From Rhizobium gallicum bv. gallicum R602sp (GTDB taxonomy: Bacteria; Pseudomonadota; Alphaproteobacteria; Rhizobiales; Rhizobiaceae): a stretch of 64,000 bases of DNA. The stretch covers positions 443,255 to 507,254 of the forward strand of contig NZ_CP006879.1 in assembly GCF_000816845.1 (NCBI RefSeq). The letters run 5' to 3'. The notes under the pieces are model-generated. The model made no database searches, had not been told where the DNA came from, and saw only the letters and a list, made by a program, of their open reading frames with translations. Below are positions 38,467 through 48,419 of this stretch, piece by piece. Position 1 is the first letter of the stretch. Each line of letters starts with the position of its first letter. The translations under genes were made by a program, and so were the position numbers.

Positions 38467-40376
38467 GTCGATGGTGACTTGAATCGATTTTTCGCCACGC
38501 AGGTCCGCATGTCCTGACGCCGAAACCAAATCGCGCGGCCACATCTCAACGGGGCGTTGCCAGCCGTGAAGACGATCTGCTCGTCGGCTCGCATTCGTAG
38601 TACCTCATGCGGCTGGATCAGCGGTCGGGCTGCAAGCTGCTTCGAGCGCGTGCGAGACGATCCTTTCGCCTGGAAACTGCGGCTGACCTGATCGATTTCG
38701 ACCGTGGTCATCCCGCATCGTCTTGAGATGTAATCGGCCGTTTCCGGATCATTGATGGCGGCGAACGAGATCCAACTCGCGCTCTCGAACCACTTGCTCG
38801 ATGCATCCCGGCCGCCATAGGTTTCCCGTAACTGACCGATCGACTGATAGATCATCGTCAGCGTGATGCCGTATTTGCGGCCGGCGTCTCTCGCAGTTTC
38901 TAGAATGCGCATATGGCCTAGACGCGCCACCTCATCGAGAAGGAAGAGAGCGCGACCGTTCATCACGCCGTCGCGATTGTAGATCGCGTTCACCAACGAG
39001 CCGATAATGACGCGCGCAAGGCCGGCATGGGTCTCCAGTGTCTTGAGGTCGATGTTGATGAACACGTCGGTCTTGCCGGACGCAATGTCTTCGGTCAAGA
39101 AGGTCGAACCGGAGACCAGAGCGGCATAGTTCGGATAGGACAGCCAGTGCGTTTCCTTGATCGCGTTTGCATAAACACCGGAGAAGGTCTCCGGCGTCAT
39201 GTTGACGAACGCCGCTACGTTTTCCCTCACAAAGTCCGATTCCGAATTGTCGTAGATCTCCTGCAGGCGCTGGCGAAGTTTCGGCTCCGGTTCCGACAGA
39301 TTCGCGCGCACTTGGCGAAGCGTCTGTCGCTCTTTTTCCGTGTGTCCGGACAGGCAAACATCGGCGATGATCGCGGTCAGCAACTGCAAACCAGAAGCTC
39401 GGAAGAAATCGTCGCGTACTCCGCTCGTGCGGCCACTGTCGCTCATGATCCAGGACGCGACCGCGGCGATATCCTCTTCCTTCGTTCCGCCAAATTGCCC
39501 GATCCAGTCGAGCGCGTTGAAGCCGGTCTGCGGATTCCTGGGATCGAGAATCCTGATCCGTCGCCCAGCATCTTCACGGCGTTTGCAAACCATCGGCGCC
39601 ACCTCGTTCGACGGATCCAGCACGATGAGCGTTCCACCCCATTTGAGCGCTGTCGGGATCGTCACCGAGGTCGTCTTGAAGCCGCCCGAACCGGCAAAGA
39701 CGATCCCGTGCGAGGAGCCGAACGAGCCGTCGAAACAAAGCAGCGGCGACTTGCCGCCGGCGCCCCATGTTTCCGGGCTATCGGCGCGGAACGAAAGTGC
39801 TGCGGTGCTGTCCTTGTCGACGCGATAACGTTCGCCGATGACGATGCCGCCCGCATCGGGCAACAGCTTCTCCGCTTCGTTCAGTTTCATCCAGTCGGCC
39901 TCTCCGTGAAGGGCGCGTTTTCCGCGAATGCGCGTCGGCTCAGACCGAGCGAAGCCCGCGTTGCCCAGGAGCGCAACCCGCAGGGCGAAACATCCAGCCA
40001 TCAATGCGGCGGCCGCGCCGATCATCGTAGGGGGATCGAGATAGGCGAAGATGGATCTCCCCGCCGGTAGCTGTCCGGAGAATGCGGCAAGTCGCGTTGC
40101 TTCACGCAACGCCGCGATCGAGATTGCAGAGGCACTCCCCGCGACAACGCCCCAGCCGGCGAAATGGATGCGAATTGCGCCGACGGCAGCGAACAGAAAG
40201 ACGACACCGATCGCGGCAGCCAGGACATAGGGGAGCGCAATGCCTGCCCGGCCGAGCATGAGCTTGGCGGCCTCGGTCTTGCCAAACCCCGCCAGGGACG
40301 GAGCCATACCACTTGCGAGGATCGCCACGCCGACCATGAGCATGACGGGGGTGATGGCGAGAAGGACCCTATTCAC
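38463..40376 (-). CDS. traG: Conjugal transfer coupling protein TraG
   Basis: 637 residues, inner-membrane T4SS coupling ATPase (VirD4/TraG). Four N-terminal membrane segments, Walker A in [18 protein letters not shown] (a relaxed P-loop), [12 protein letters not shown], and Walker [14 protein letters not shown]. It delivers the TraA-DNA complex to the Trb channel. GTG 40376 overlaps the traD stop and gives [13 protein letters not shown], the usual TraG start; the frame is open slightly further. It forms the traG-traD-traC unit, divergent from traA across oriT. Confidence 0.95.
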   Translation of the reverse strand: MNRVLLAITPVMLMVGVAILASGMAPSLAGFGKTEAAKLMLGRAGIALPYVLAAAIGVVFLFAAVGAIRIHFAGWGVVAGSASAISIAALREATRLAAFSGQLPAGRSIFAYLDPPTMIGAAAALMAGCFALRVALLGNAGFARSEPTRIRGKRALHGEADWMKLNEAEKLLPDAGGIVIGERYRVDKDSTAALSFRADSPETWGAGGKSPLLCFDGSFGSSHGIVFAGSGGFKTTSVTIPTALKWGGTLIVLDPSNEVAPMVCKRREDAGRRIRILDPRNPQTGFNALDWIGQFGGTKEEDIAAVASWIMSDSGRTSGVRDDFFRASGLQLLTAIIADVCLSGHTEKERQTLRQVRANLSEPEPKLRQRLQEIYDNSESDFVRENVAAFVNMTPETFSGVYANAIKETHWLSYPNYAALVSGSTFLTEDIASGKTDVFINIDLKTLETHAGLARVIIGSLVNAIYNRDGVMNGRALFLLDEVARLGHMRILETARDAGRKYGITLTMIYQSIGQLRETYGGRDASSKWFESASWISFAAINDPETADYISRRCGMTTVEIDQVSRSFQAKGSSRTRSKQLAARPLIQPHEVLRMRADEQIVFTAGNAPLRCGRAIWFRRQDMRTCVAKNRFKSPST

Positions 40377-40584
40377 GGCTCTTGCCGAAGGCCTCCGCAC
40401 CGATGGCCGTCAATCTTGCCCGCTCGCCAGGTTCTTCCTTGAGACGGCGGTCTAGCTCGATCAGCGCCCCGAGCAGCAACGCCCGCTTCTCGTAACGGAG
40501 GCCCGCCTTCACGATCAGGCCTCCGAGTTCGATCTTGTCGCGTGTGTCTTTCTTCCGCGCCTCCGAGGCCGTGTTGCGTTGCAT
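40369..40584 (-). CDS. traD: Conjugal transfer protein TraD
   Basis: 71 residues, the exact size usual for Ti-type TraD, beginning [20 protein letters not shown] and containing [25 protein letters not shown] ribosome site lies between the traC stop and this ATG. It is an accessory relaxosome protein. The longer upstream frame overlaps traC and is not family-like. Confidence 0.9.
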   Translation of the reverse strand: MQRNTASEARKKDTRDKIELGGLIVKAGLRYEKRALLLGALIELDRRLKEEPGERARLTAIGAEAFGKSRE

Positions 40585-40588
40585 CCTC

Positions 40589-40885
40589 TCAAGCCTCGCT
40601 GCCGCTGCCTTGAGCCGCGCCACGCGTGACCGCCGCGGTTTCCGCAGGATTGCCGCTACCTGCCCCTCCCCTTTCCTTTCCGTTCGATCCGGCCTTGCCT
40701 CCGCGAAACCGTTTCGCCACGTCCTCGAAGGCTGCCTGCAACTCCGCCTCATCGATCTCGATTTCGCCTAGTCCAGCCTTGAGCGCGATCCGGCCGATCC
40801 GCTCGGCTTCTCGGGTCTCGGCAGTCCTGAGCTGTTCCTGGAGCTTGGCGATTTCGTCGCGGATTTTCGAGGATGGCTTCTTCAT
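40589..40885 (-). CDS. traC: Conjugal transfer protein TraC
   Basis: 98 residues, charged and helical: [20 protein letters not shown], then [20 protein letters not shown] and [12 protein letters not shown]. TraC binds oriT DNA as part of the relaxosome in Ti-like systems. It is the first gene of the traCDG operon, about 140 bases from the oriT core. Confidence 0.92.
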   Translation of the reverse strand: MKKPSSKIRDEIAKLQEQLRTAETREAERIGRIALKAGLGEIEIDEAELQAAFEDVAKRFRGGKAGSNGKERGGAGSGNPAETAAVTRGAAQGSGSEA

Positions 40886-40941
40886 GTCCGATCGTCTCCT
40901 TGGATGAGAAAGCTTGTCTTTCGACCCAGTTTTCCGGATGC

Positions 40942-40957
40942 CTGTGCGGAACGCACT
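40942..40957. promoter_or_regulatory. tra-box-like inverted repeat
   Basis: CTGTGCG-GAA-CGCACTG, a symmetrical repeat with GTGCG arms, similar to the TraR-box half sites (GTGCA). It lies between traC and oriT, where TraR-dependent divergent promoters are expected. Confidence 0.45.
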
Positions 40958-41027
40958 GCTGTTAATTCTACAATCGCCAATGGCGATGCTTTCGCGGATG
41001 ATCCCGGCCGTTCCGAAGGAGCGGCAT

Positions 41028-41068
41028 CCAAGGGCGCAATTATACGTCGCTGATGCGACGCCCTTGCT
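41028..41068. other. Origin of transfer (oriT), Ti/RSF1010-type nic region
   Basis: Matches the conserved Ti-plasmid oriT core: CCAAGGGCGCAATTATACG followed by TCGCTGATGCGACGCCCTTG. The outer arms AAGGGCG/CGCCCTT and inner hairpin GTCGC-TGAT-GCGAC flank the nick region. It is placed between traC and traA, as in Ti and pNGR234a plasmids. Confidence 0.92.
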
Positions 41069-41139
41069 TGAGGCCCGGTCCGGCCTTCCGCTCCCGACGA
41101 ACCCATTGATTTCGTTCGCAACCGGGAAAGAACTCCACC

Positions 41140-44100
41140 GTGGCCGTCCCTCACTTCTCCGTCAGTATCGTCGCCCGCGGCTCCGGCCGCAGCGCCGTCC
41201 TGTCGGCGGCTTATCGCCACTGCGCCAAGATGGACTACGAGCGGGAAGCTCGGACGATCGACTACACGCGCAAGCAGGGCCTGGCTCATGAGGAGTTCGT
41301 CATCCCGGCCGACGCTCCCGATTGGCTGCGAACGATTATCGCTGACCGGTCGGTCTCCGGCGCGTCCGAAGCCTTCTGGAACAAGGTCGAGGCCTTCGAG
41401 AAGCGGTCGGATGCGCAGCTTGCTAAGGACGTGACGATCGCCTTGCCCGTCGAGCTGACCTACGAGCAGAACATCGCTCTCGTTCGCGAATTCGTTGAGA
41501 GGCACATCATCGCGACGGGCATGGTGGCCGATTGGGTCTACCACGACGCACCTGGTAACCCTCATGTGCATCTGATGACCACGCTCCGGCCGCTGACCGA
41601 TGACGGGTTCGGGGGCAAGAAGGTCGCCGTGCTCGGACCGGACGGCAATCCGATGCGCAATGAGTCCGGCAAGATCGTCTACGAGCTTTGGGCCGGGAGC
41701 ACAGACGACTTCAATGCGCTCCGCGATGGCTGGTTCGCGTGCCAGAACCGGCATCTGGCGCTTGCGGGTCTCGACATCTGCATCGATGGCCGGTCCTTTG
41801 ATAAGCAGGGAATTGAGCTGACGCCGACGATTCATCTCGGCGTGGGAACGAAGGCAATCGAACGCAAGTCCGAGGCGGCGACGAAGCCGCTCACGCTCGA
41901 ACGCATCGAGCTCCAAGAGGACCGTCGCGCCGAGAACGCTCGCCGGGTCCAGCGCCGTCCTGAGATCGTCCTTGATCTGATCACGCGGGAGAAGAGCGTC
42001 TTCGATGAGCGCGATGTGGCGAAAGTCCTTCATCGCTATATCGATGATGCCGATCTGTTTCAAAGCCTTCTGGTGAGGACACTGCAAAGTCCGGAAACGC
42101 TTCAGCTCGAGCGCGAGCGGATCGAGTTCGCCACCGGTGTTCGGGTATCTGCCAAGTACACCACGCGGGAGGTGATCCAACTCGAAGCCGAGATGGCCAA
42201 CCGTGCGATCTGGCTATCTCACCGTTCGTCGCATGGTGTTCGAGAAGCGGTGCTGGAGGCGACTTTCTCACGCCATTCCCGCCTGTCGGAGGAGCAGAAG
42301 ATCGCGATCGCGCACGTCGCTGGCGGAGAACGGATCGCCGCCGTGATCGGCCGCGCCGGCGCCGGCAAGACCACGATGATGAAGGCAGCGCGCGAGGCCT
42401 GGCAAGCGGCCGGCTATCGCGTCGTTGGTGCCGCGCTCGCCGGTAAAGCCGCCGAGGGCCTGCAAAAAGAAGCCGGCATTCGGTCTCGCACGCTGTCGTC
42501 CTGGGTGCTTCGCTGGAACGCGGGCCGTAACCAGCTCGACGATAAGACCGTCTTCGTTCTGGATGAGGCCGGGATGGTGTCGTCACGACAGATGGCGCTC
42601 TTCGTCGAAGCAGCGACGAAGGCCGGCGCCAAACTGGTTCTGGTCGGCGATCCGGAACAGCTCCAGCCGATCGAGGCGGGTGCAGCGTTCCGGGCGATTG
42701 CCGATCGCATCGGCTATGCCGAGCTCGAAACCATCTACCGCCAGCGCAAGCAGTGGATGCGCGATGCCTCGCTCGATCTTGCACGCGGCAAAGTCGGCAA
42801 GGCGGTCGATGCCTACCGTGCCTATGGGCACTTCAAAGGGTCGGAGCTGAAGGCCCAAGCAGTCGAAAATCTGATCGCCGACTGGAACGGCGACTACGAT
42901 CCGGTAAAGACCACTCTGATCCTCGCACACCTTCGACGTGACGTCCGGATGCTCAACGAGATGGCTCGTGCCAAACTCGTTGAACGCGGGATCCTCGCCG
43001 AAGGTTTTGTGTTCAAGACCGAGGATGGCAACCGCAAGTTTGCTGCCGGCGACCATATCGTGTTCCTGAAGAACGAGGGTTCGCTCAGCGTCAAGAACGG
43101 TATGCTGGCAAAGGTCGTGGAAGCGCTACCTGGCCGCATCGTGGCCGAGATCGGCGAGGGGGAACATCGTCGCCAGGTCACGGTCGAGCAGCGCTTCTAC
43201 AACCATGTTGACCACGGTTATGCCACGACGATCCACAAATCCCAGGGCGCGACCATCGACCGGGTGTATATTCTGGCGTCATTGTCGCTCGATCGCCACC
43301 TGACCTACGTCGCCATGACCCGTCATCGTGAGGATCTGGCCGTCTACTACGGCCGACGCTCGTTCGCAAAATCTGGTGGGCTGATCCCGATTCTCTCACG
43401 CAGGAACGCGAAGGAAACGACGCTCGATTACGAGAAGGGCGCTTTTTACAAGCAGGCGCTTCGCTTTGCCGAAGCCCGCGGCCTGCATCTCGTCAACGTT
43501 GCCCGCACACTCGTCCGTGATCGGCTCGAATGGACGGTCCGGCAGAAACAAAAGCTCGCGGACTTGGCCGCACGTCTTGCCGCCATCGGCGGCCAGTTCG
43601 GACTTTCCACCGGCGCAAAGAAATCTCCCATCCAGAACATTATCAAGGAGGCAAAGCCCATGGTATCCGGCATCGCGACCTTCGCGAAATCGCTCGAGCA
43701 GGCTGTCGAGGACAAGGTTGCCGCCGACCCCGGCCTGAAGAAGCAATGGGAGGAGGTTTCAAGCCGCTTCCACCTTGTCTACGCCCAGCCGGAAACCGCA
43801 TTCAAGGCCGTTAATGTCGATGCGATCCTGAAGGACGAAGCCGCCGCGAAGTCCACCATCGCTAGGATCGGCACGCAACCGGATAGCTTCGGTGCGCTGA
43901 AAGGCAAGACAGGAATACTCGCAAGCCGCGCCGACAAGCAGGGTCGCGAAAGGGCACTCAACAATGCGCCGGCGCTTGCCCGCAACCTTGAACGCTATCT
44001 GCGCCAGCGGGCGGATGCTGAACGCAAGCATGAGATCGAAGAGCGGGCCGTCCGTCTGAAGGTGTCCGTGGATATTCCGGCACTCTCACCGGCCGCGAAA

Positions 44101-44451
44101 CGGACGCTTGAACGTGTCCGTGACGCCATCGACCGGAACGATCTTCCGGCCGGATTGGAATATGCCCTTGCCGATAAAATGGTGAAGGCGGAACTCGAAG
44201 GATTTGCGAGAGCCGTTTCGGAGCGTTTTGGCGAACGGACCTTCCTTCCGCTCGCCGCCAAAGACACGAGCGGCCAGGCGTTTCAGACAGTGACGACTGG
44301 CATGTCCGCAGGGCAGAAGGCGGAGGTCCAATCCGCCTGGAACTCGATGCGAACGGTCCAGCAATTTGCAGCGCATGAGCGCACGACGGAGGCGCTGAAG
44401 CAGGTGGAGACCCTGCGTCAGACGAAAGCCCAAGGGCTCTCGTTGAAATGA
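41140..44451 (+). CDS. traA: Relaxase/helicase TraA
   Basis: 1,103 residues. N-terminal MobA/MobL relaxase (about 1-230): AVPHFSVSIVARGSGRSAVL, and the metal-binding histidines in DAPGNPHVHLMTTLRP. Helicase I-like region: Walker A GRAGAGKTTMMKAAREA, VFVLDEAGMVSS, GDPEQLQPIEAG, and ATTIHKSQGATIDRVYI. It nicks oriT and leads the strand into the recipient. GTG 41140 is the accepted type of start. traF overlaps its stop by four bases. Confidence 0.96.
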   Translation: MAVPHFSVSIVARGSGRSAVLSAAYRHCAKMDYEREARTIDYTRKQGLAHEEFVIPADAPDWLRTIIADRSVSGASEAFWNKVEAFEKRSDAQLAKDVTIALPVELTYEQNIALVREFVERHIIATGMVADWVYHDAPGNPHVHLMTTLRPLTDDGFGGKKVAVLGPDGNPMRNESGKIVYELWAGSTDDFNALRDGWFACQNRHLALAGLDICIDGRSFDKQGIELTPTIHLGVGTKAIERKSEAATKPLTLERIELQEDRRAENARRVQRRPEIVLDLITREKSVFDERDVAKVLHRYIDDADLFQSLLVRTLQSPETLQLERERIEFATGVRVSAKYTTREVIQLEAEMANRAIWLSHRSSHGVREAVLEATFSRHSRLSEEQKIAIAHVAGGERIAAVIGRAGAGKTTMMKAAREAWQAAGYRVVGAALAGKAAEGLQKEAGIRSRTLSSWVLRWNAGRNQLDDKTVFVLDEAGMVSSRQMALFVEAATKAGAKLVLVGDPEQLQPIEAGAAFRAIADRIGYAELETIYRQRKQWMRDASLDLARGKVGKAVDAYRAYGHFKGSELKAQAVENLIADWNGDYDPVKTTLILAHLRRDVRMLNEMARAKLVERGILAEGFVFKTEDGNRKFAAGDHIVFLKNEGSLSVKNGMLAKVVEALPGRIVAEIGEGEHRRQVTVEQRFYNHVDHGYATTIHKSQGATIDRVYILASLSLDRHLTYVAMTRHREDLAVYYGRRSFAKSGGLIPILSRRNAKETTLDYEKGAFYKQALRFAEARGLHLVNVARTLVRDRLEWTVRQKQKLADLAARLAAIGGQFGLSTGAKKSPIQNIIKEAKPMVSGIATFAKSLEQAVEDKVAADPGLKKQWEEVSSRFHLVYAQPETAFKAVNVDAILKDEAAAKSTIARIGTQPDSFGALKGKTGILASRADKQGRERALNNAPALARNLERYLRQRADAERKHEIEERAVRLKVSVDIPALSPAAKRTLERVRDAIDRNDLPAGLEYALADKMVKAELEGFARAVSERFGERTFLPLAAKDTSGQAFQTVTTGMSAGQKAEVQSAWNSMRTVQQFAAHERTTEALKQVETLRQTKAQGLSLK

Positions 44452-45014
44452 CGGCAGGGGCTGGAATACGTCCGGCGATAATCGCGCAACAGAAACGAAC
44501 GGCTACCATGCTATCCGTCGTGGCCGGGATTACCGTCCTGCTCGCGATGGCCGCCTTCTTGGGCGGCTACCGTATCAATCTGACACCGAGCGAGCCGCTC
44601 GGTCTCTGGCGCATTGTTCCACTTGATCGTCCGGCAGCTGTCGATGACCTGGTGTTCATCTGCCCGCCGGAAACGGCCGGAATGCGGGAGGCGCTATCGC
44701 GCGGCTATCTGCGCTCCGGTCTTTGCCGGAGCGGCGTTGCGCCGCTCATCAAGACGATCATCGCCGTCGCGGGACAGCATGTCGAAATCGGCGCTGGCGT
44801 AAACGTAGACGGGCAGGTGGTTCCTGCTTCGGGCCTCGCGCTTCGAGACGGAAAGGGTCGGCCGCTGTCGCCATTTCCGAGTGGCGTCGTGCCACGGGGG
44901 CAAGTCTTCCTGCATTCCCCGTTCGCCGGCTCCTACGACTCCCGCTACTTTGGCCCAATGCCCGCTTCCGGCATCTGCGGTCTGGCGCAGGAGGTGCTCA
45001 CCTATGCGCCGTGA
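44448..45014 (+). CDS. traF: Conjugative transfer signal peptidase TraF
   Basis: 188 residues. One N-terminal membrane segment (VVAGITVLLAMAAFLGGYRI), then the S26 signal-peptidase motif TPSEPLGLWRI with the catalytic serine and LIKTIIAVAGQHVEI with the catalytic lysine region. It processes and cyclises the TrbC pilin. Its ATG overlaps the traA stop and its end overlaps traB. Confidence 0.93.
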   Translation: MTAGAGIRPAIIAQQKRTATMLSVVAGITVLLAMAAFLGGYRINLTPSEPLGLWRIVPLDRPAAVDDLVFICPPETAGMREALSRGYLRSGLCRSGVAPLIKTIIAVAGQHVEIGAGVNVDGQVVPASGLALRDGKGRPLSPFPSGVVPRGQVFLHSPFAGSYDSRYFGPMPASGICGLAQEVLTYAP

Positions 45015-46167
45015 CCGCCTTCAGCCGACGCTGCTGATCTTCGCCTCGATTACAGTGGGCGCGGTGGGGTGGAGCGGCCATGTACTGCTCCTGCCTGTCG
45101 CGCTGGGGTTTCCGATCATCTGGTCGATCGCGCGATCGAGACTGGTAGCGGCGCTTGTCTCCGCCGGATATTTTTTGGCGGCGTCGCGTGGTTTGCCGCA
45201 AGGCGTCGCGGCATTCTTTTCGTCGGATCTCCGGCCGGGCGTACTGCTCTGGCTGTGTGCGTCTACCAGCTTTGTCACGGTCCATGCGGTTCTTTGGACG
45301 AGGTACGACGGCGTTCGTTCGTTTCGCTATCTCCTGGCGGCCATCCTTATGGCCATTCCACCATTCGGTATCACGGGCTGGGCGCATCCTGTCACCGCCG
45401 CCGGCGTCCTGTTTCCGCAATGGGGATGGTGGGGACTTGCGGCCATGACAGCCGGCCTTGCGAGCCTCGTAACCCGCATATGGCCAGCTGTCGCAATCGC
45501 CTTAGGAGGCTTTTGGGTGTGGTCCGCCGCAGTCTGGACCGAGCCGAAACTACCCGAAGGTTGGCAGGGCGTCGATTTGGAATTGGCAGCTTCGCTGGGG
45601 CGTGACGCCAGTATGCAGCGCCACCGTGATCTGATTGCAACGGTGAAGGACCAGGCATCTCGCGGCATTCGCTCCGTTGTTCTGCCCGAAAGCGCCTTGG
45701 GCTTTTGGACGCCGACCGTCGAACGGCTCTGGACAAGGGCTCTCCAGGGAACCAGCATCTCTGTTGTCGCTGGCGCCGCAATCGTCGATGCGGGCGGATA
45801 CGACAATGTGCTCCTCGCCCTCTCTGCCGAGGGAGGCCGGCTCCTCTATCGTGAGCGGATGCCGGTCCCAGTCTCGATGTGGCAGCCATGGCGGTTGCTG
45901 ATCGGTAAGAGCGGCGGTGCGCGGGCACATTTCTTTGCCAACCCGGTCGTAGCAATTGGCGCCAATCGGGCCGCACCATTGATCTGCTACGAGCAACTGA
46001 TCGTTTGGCCCGCCCTGCAATCCATGTTTCAGGATCCGGATTTTATCGTCGCTGTGGGAAACGGATGGTGGACCAAAGGGACATCTATAGTCGCCATCCA
46101 GCGCGCCAGTACCACGGCATGGGCAAAACTATTCGCAAAACCGCTTGTTCTTTCCTTCAACACCTGA
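45004..46167 (+). CDS. traB: Conjugal transfer protein TraB
   Basis: 387 residues. The N-terminal half has several membrane segments; the C-terminal half is nitrilase-like (IRSVVLPESALGFWTP, ISVVAGAAIVDAGGYDNVLL, APLICYEQLIVWP with the cysteine, IVAVGNGWWTKGT). TraB raises transfer efficiency in Ti plasmids; a periplasmic N-acyltransferase-like fold is inferred. ATG 45004 overlaps traF. Confidence 0.92.
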   Translation: MRRDRLQPTLLIFASITVGAVGWSGHVLLLPVALGFPIIWSIARSRLVAALVSAGYFLAASRGLPQGVAAFFSSDLRPGVLLWLCASTSFVTVHAVLWTRYDGVRSFRYLLAAILMAIPPFGITGWAHPVTAAGVLFPQWGWWGLAAMTAGLASLVTRIWPAVAIALGGFWVWSAAVWTEPKLPEGWQGVDLELAASLGRDASMQRHRDLIATVKDQASRGIRSVVLPESALGFWTPTVERLWTRALQGTSISVVAGAAIVDAGGYDNVLLALSAEGGRLLYRERMPVPVSMWQPWRLLIGKSGGARAHFFANPVVAIGANRAAPLICYEQLIVWPALQSMFQDPDFIVAVGNGWWTKGTSIVAIQRASTTAWAKLFAKPLVLSFNT

Positions 46168-46183
46168 AGCCCGAGGAGACCGT

Positions 46184-46798
46184 ATGCTCGACGCCGCCCT
46201 GATCAAAGAATGCTCCGACCCTTCTCTCAAGCCCGCTATCGTCGAGCAATTCGTGGCCGCCGCAGGCTCCGCCGATCCCCTCGCCGTCACCGTCAAAATG
46301 AGCGGCCGGTTGATCCTCGTTCCGAAGGCCATATCAGCCGACGAGGCGATGGCGATCGTGCGCCAATATGCCGGGAGGGCTGTCGTCCGCGTCGGCCTGA
46401 CGCAGTATCCAGCTGGCGTTGGAGTCAAGGAACCGGCTGACTTGAAGCCGGTCCTCGTCGATGCTTGCGAGAATCTTCGGAGCGGCACGGCGATGTTCGC
46501 CAAGGTCCTGAGGATCGTCACCAAGTGGTACGGCAACCCTGCGAACGACGATGTCTTCCCTCAGATATTCGAGGATGCCGTCTATGCCTGGAAGACCGGC
46601 GAATTCGAGGGCGCGAGCGTGTTTCAAGCTCCTGATCCGGGAGGAAGCGTGACGCCCTATAGGGCGTCGCCCTCAGACGAGGACGAAGCCAAAAGCGACA
46701 GCCATGTTGACCATGCGAACACTGAAAGCCCCGAGAAAAGCCACGGCGTTGGATCCGCAGAAATGCGGATCGACCTATCGAGGATCGGAGGAAAATGA
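46184..46798 (+). CDS. traH: Conjugal transfer protein TraH
   Basis: 204 residues starting MLDAALIKECSDPSLKPAIV after GAGGAG. It continues EQFVAAAGSADPLAVTVKMS, GVGVKEPADLKPVLVDACEN and FEDAVYAWKTGEFEGASVF, all like Ti-type TraH. Last gene of the traAFBH operon. Biochemical role unknown; an acidic, less conserved tail follows residue 160. Confidence 0.92.
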   Translation: MLDAALIKECSDPSLKPAIVEQFVAAAGSADPLAVTVKMSGRLILVPKAISADEAMAIVRQYAGRAVVRVGLTQYPAGVGVKEPADLKPVLVDACENLRSGTAMFAKVLRIVTKWYGNPANDDVFPQIFEDAVYAWKTGEFEGASVFQAPDPGGSVTPYRASPSDEDEAKSDSHVDHANTESPEKSHGVGSAEMRIDLSRIGGK

Positions 46799-46819
46799 CC
46801 CCTTTTCCCGCAAAAGCGG

Positions 46820-47197
46820 CTAAGCTTCCGGAAGCGAATACCGCGCAAGAACCGCCCCCTCATCTCCGTCGATGGTCACCTCGATGACCTCGTTGACCAA
46901 TTGCGCCTCTACCAGTTCCTGAAGAATGAGATCAAACAGCTCCCGTTGCAGCGAAGGCAGGACTTGCGGGACGATGATCACAAGGCCCGCGTGCAATTCT
47001 TCCTTCGCATAGAGTTTTCGAAAGTCGCGGGCGTCTTTCGTGACGAAGGTGAAATCTCCCTCGATTATTCGAGGTATGAGATCCCAATCGGCTTCGCCGC
47101 TCAGTCCGAGCCAATTGACGCGGAAACAATCGTGGCCGTGACCTTGGGCCACGGCCACGAGAGACGAATGAAGGCATTCATCGATGAGAAACTTCAC
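46820..47197 (-). CDS. DUF5615 PIN-like toxin
   Basis: 125 residues: MKFLIDECLHSSLVAVAQGH, then a GLSGEADWDLIPRI region, FTFVTKDARDF and LHAGLVIIVPQV. This is the DUF5615 PIN-like fold, with acidic residues at the strand ends (D6, E7, and D in TKDARDF) forming the putative nuclease site. The start overlaps the stop of the DUF433 gene, typical of toxin-antitoxin pairs. Probably an RNase-type toxin that stabilises the plasmid. Confidence 0.82.
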   Translation of the reverse strand: MKFLIDECLHSSLVAVAQGHGHDCFRVNWLGLSGEADWDLIPRIIEGDFTFVTKDARDFRKLYAKEELHAGLVIIVPQVLPSLQRELFDLILQELVEAQLVNEVIEVTIDGDEGAVLARYSLPEA

Positions 47198-47826
47198 GAG
47201 GTGGCGCCCGACGGTTTTCGGGCGCCTTCATTTGAAAGTTTCAAACGCTTTACCGACTTCACTTTCAGTCCTTGATCGGAAAGCTTTCGCGGCCGCCCCC
47301 GGGCGGGATGTGCCGCTGTCCAGATTTCCGCGAGCTCCACCATTCGCTCGGTCAGCGATGGATAGCCCTCGACAATTTCCTCGGTGCTCGCGCCCTGGAT
47401 TTTCATCGCGGCAATCATCCGTACTGGAACACGCGTCCCTTTGAAGACTGGTTCGCCGCCAACGACGCCTTTCACGCTGTGAATGATTTTCTCAGCTTCC
47501 CCAAGTGCTTCGGCGCGTGCGGCCAACTGCTCTCTTGCCCGAGCGACATCGACGATCAAATAGTCGTCTGCCCTTATCGTATTGGCGTCGGGGTTCTGGT
47601 CGATGGTATCGAATAGACGTTTGCGACGCTCAGCAGACAAGATCGATCCGACGCCATACCAGAGCTTCAAGCGAAGTAGATCCTCATCGGTGAGTGCTCG
47701 GCGCTCACTGCTGAACGGATGAGTCGCGATGATCCGCTTGTCAATCGCATTGTGTACCGATTTTACAGCGATCTCACTGACAGCTGCAGCCTCGGCAGGC
47801 GTGTAGGCGCGTGATGTCGTAGCCAT
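47194..47826 (-). CDS. DUF433 antitoxin
   Basis: About 210 residues from ATG 47826 (GGAG at the right distance; longer frames exist). The N-terminal part has a winged-helix-like region (TPAEAAAVSEIAVKSVHNAI). The C-terminal part is DUF433, with GGEPVFKGTRVPVRMIAAM and IVEGYPSLTERMVELA. DUF433 proteins pair with DUF5615 toxins. The pair sits between traH and traM as a cargo module in the transfer region. Confidence 0.85.
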   Translation of the reverse strand: MATTSRAYTPAEAAAVSEIAVKSVHNAIDKRIIATHPFSSERRALTDEDLLRLKLWYGVGSILSAERRKRLFDTIDQNPDANTIRADDYLIVDVARAREQLAARAEALGEAEKIIHSVKGVVGGEPVFKGTRVPVRMIAAMKIQGASTEEIVEGYPSLTERMVELAEIWTAAHPARGRPRKLSDQGLKVKSVKRLKLSNEGARKPSGATS

Positions 47827-47986
47827 AATCATTCTCCTTGCGAAGAATATATAACGCAACTGACGCCTGGCGTAAAGATTGACCACTCGGCCTTGGCTGG
47901 TGGTCGCTCTCACTGGAACATTTTTCGCTGATGAAGAGATTTAAAAAATTCGCGCTTGGACCGAGGAGAGCGTTTGTTAGAAGGCA

Positions 47987-48202
47987 CTAATCGCGCCTTG
48001 ACTTAACCAATTCCTCATGGCTGACACCAAGCGCCTGCGCAAGCTCATAGAGCGTGATAATCGTCGGGTTACGCCGTCCGCGCTCCAAGCCGCTAATATA
48101 TTGTTGGCTAAACCCGGAGCGAGCTTGAACGTCCTCCTGAGTCAGGCCCTGCTCCCGACGCAGAAGGGCGAAATTTCTCCCCACGAGTTTGCGCATATCC
48201 AT
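47987..48202 (-). CDS. Small XRE-family HTH regulator
   Basis: 71 residues, essentially one HTH_3 domain: RNFALLRREQGLTQEDVQAR, SGFSQQYISGLERGRRNPTI, LYELAQALGVSHEELV. It diverges from traM. Such orphan XRE genes are common near traM/traR on Sym plasmids; its target is unknown. Confidence 0.85.
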   Translation of the reverse strand: MDMRKLVGRNFALLRREQGLTQEDVQARSGFSQQYISGLERGRRNPTIITLYELAQALGVSHEELVKSRRD

Positions 48203-48419
48203 GACGCGGAAAATCGCGGTTTACATACTTTAAGTTTATCAACTAAAGTGTGTAAACGCGCTCGAACACCTGTCCGTCCAGAGCGGTGGCTTAAATGTCG
48301 AGGTTAAATCAGCGGCCTTGTCCTAACCCTAGAAAAATTGGATGTAGCGGCTTAACGGATATAATGCGGACGAGGCTTTGGTTCCGATCGGTGAGAGAAT
48401 GAAGTTTGAGGAGAAACGG

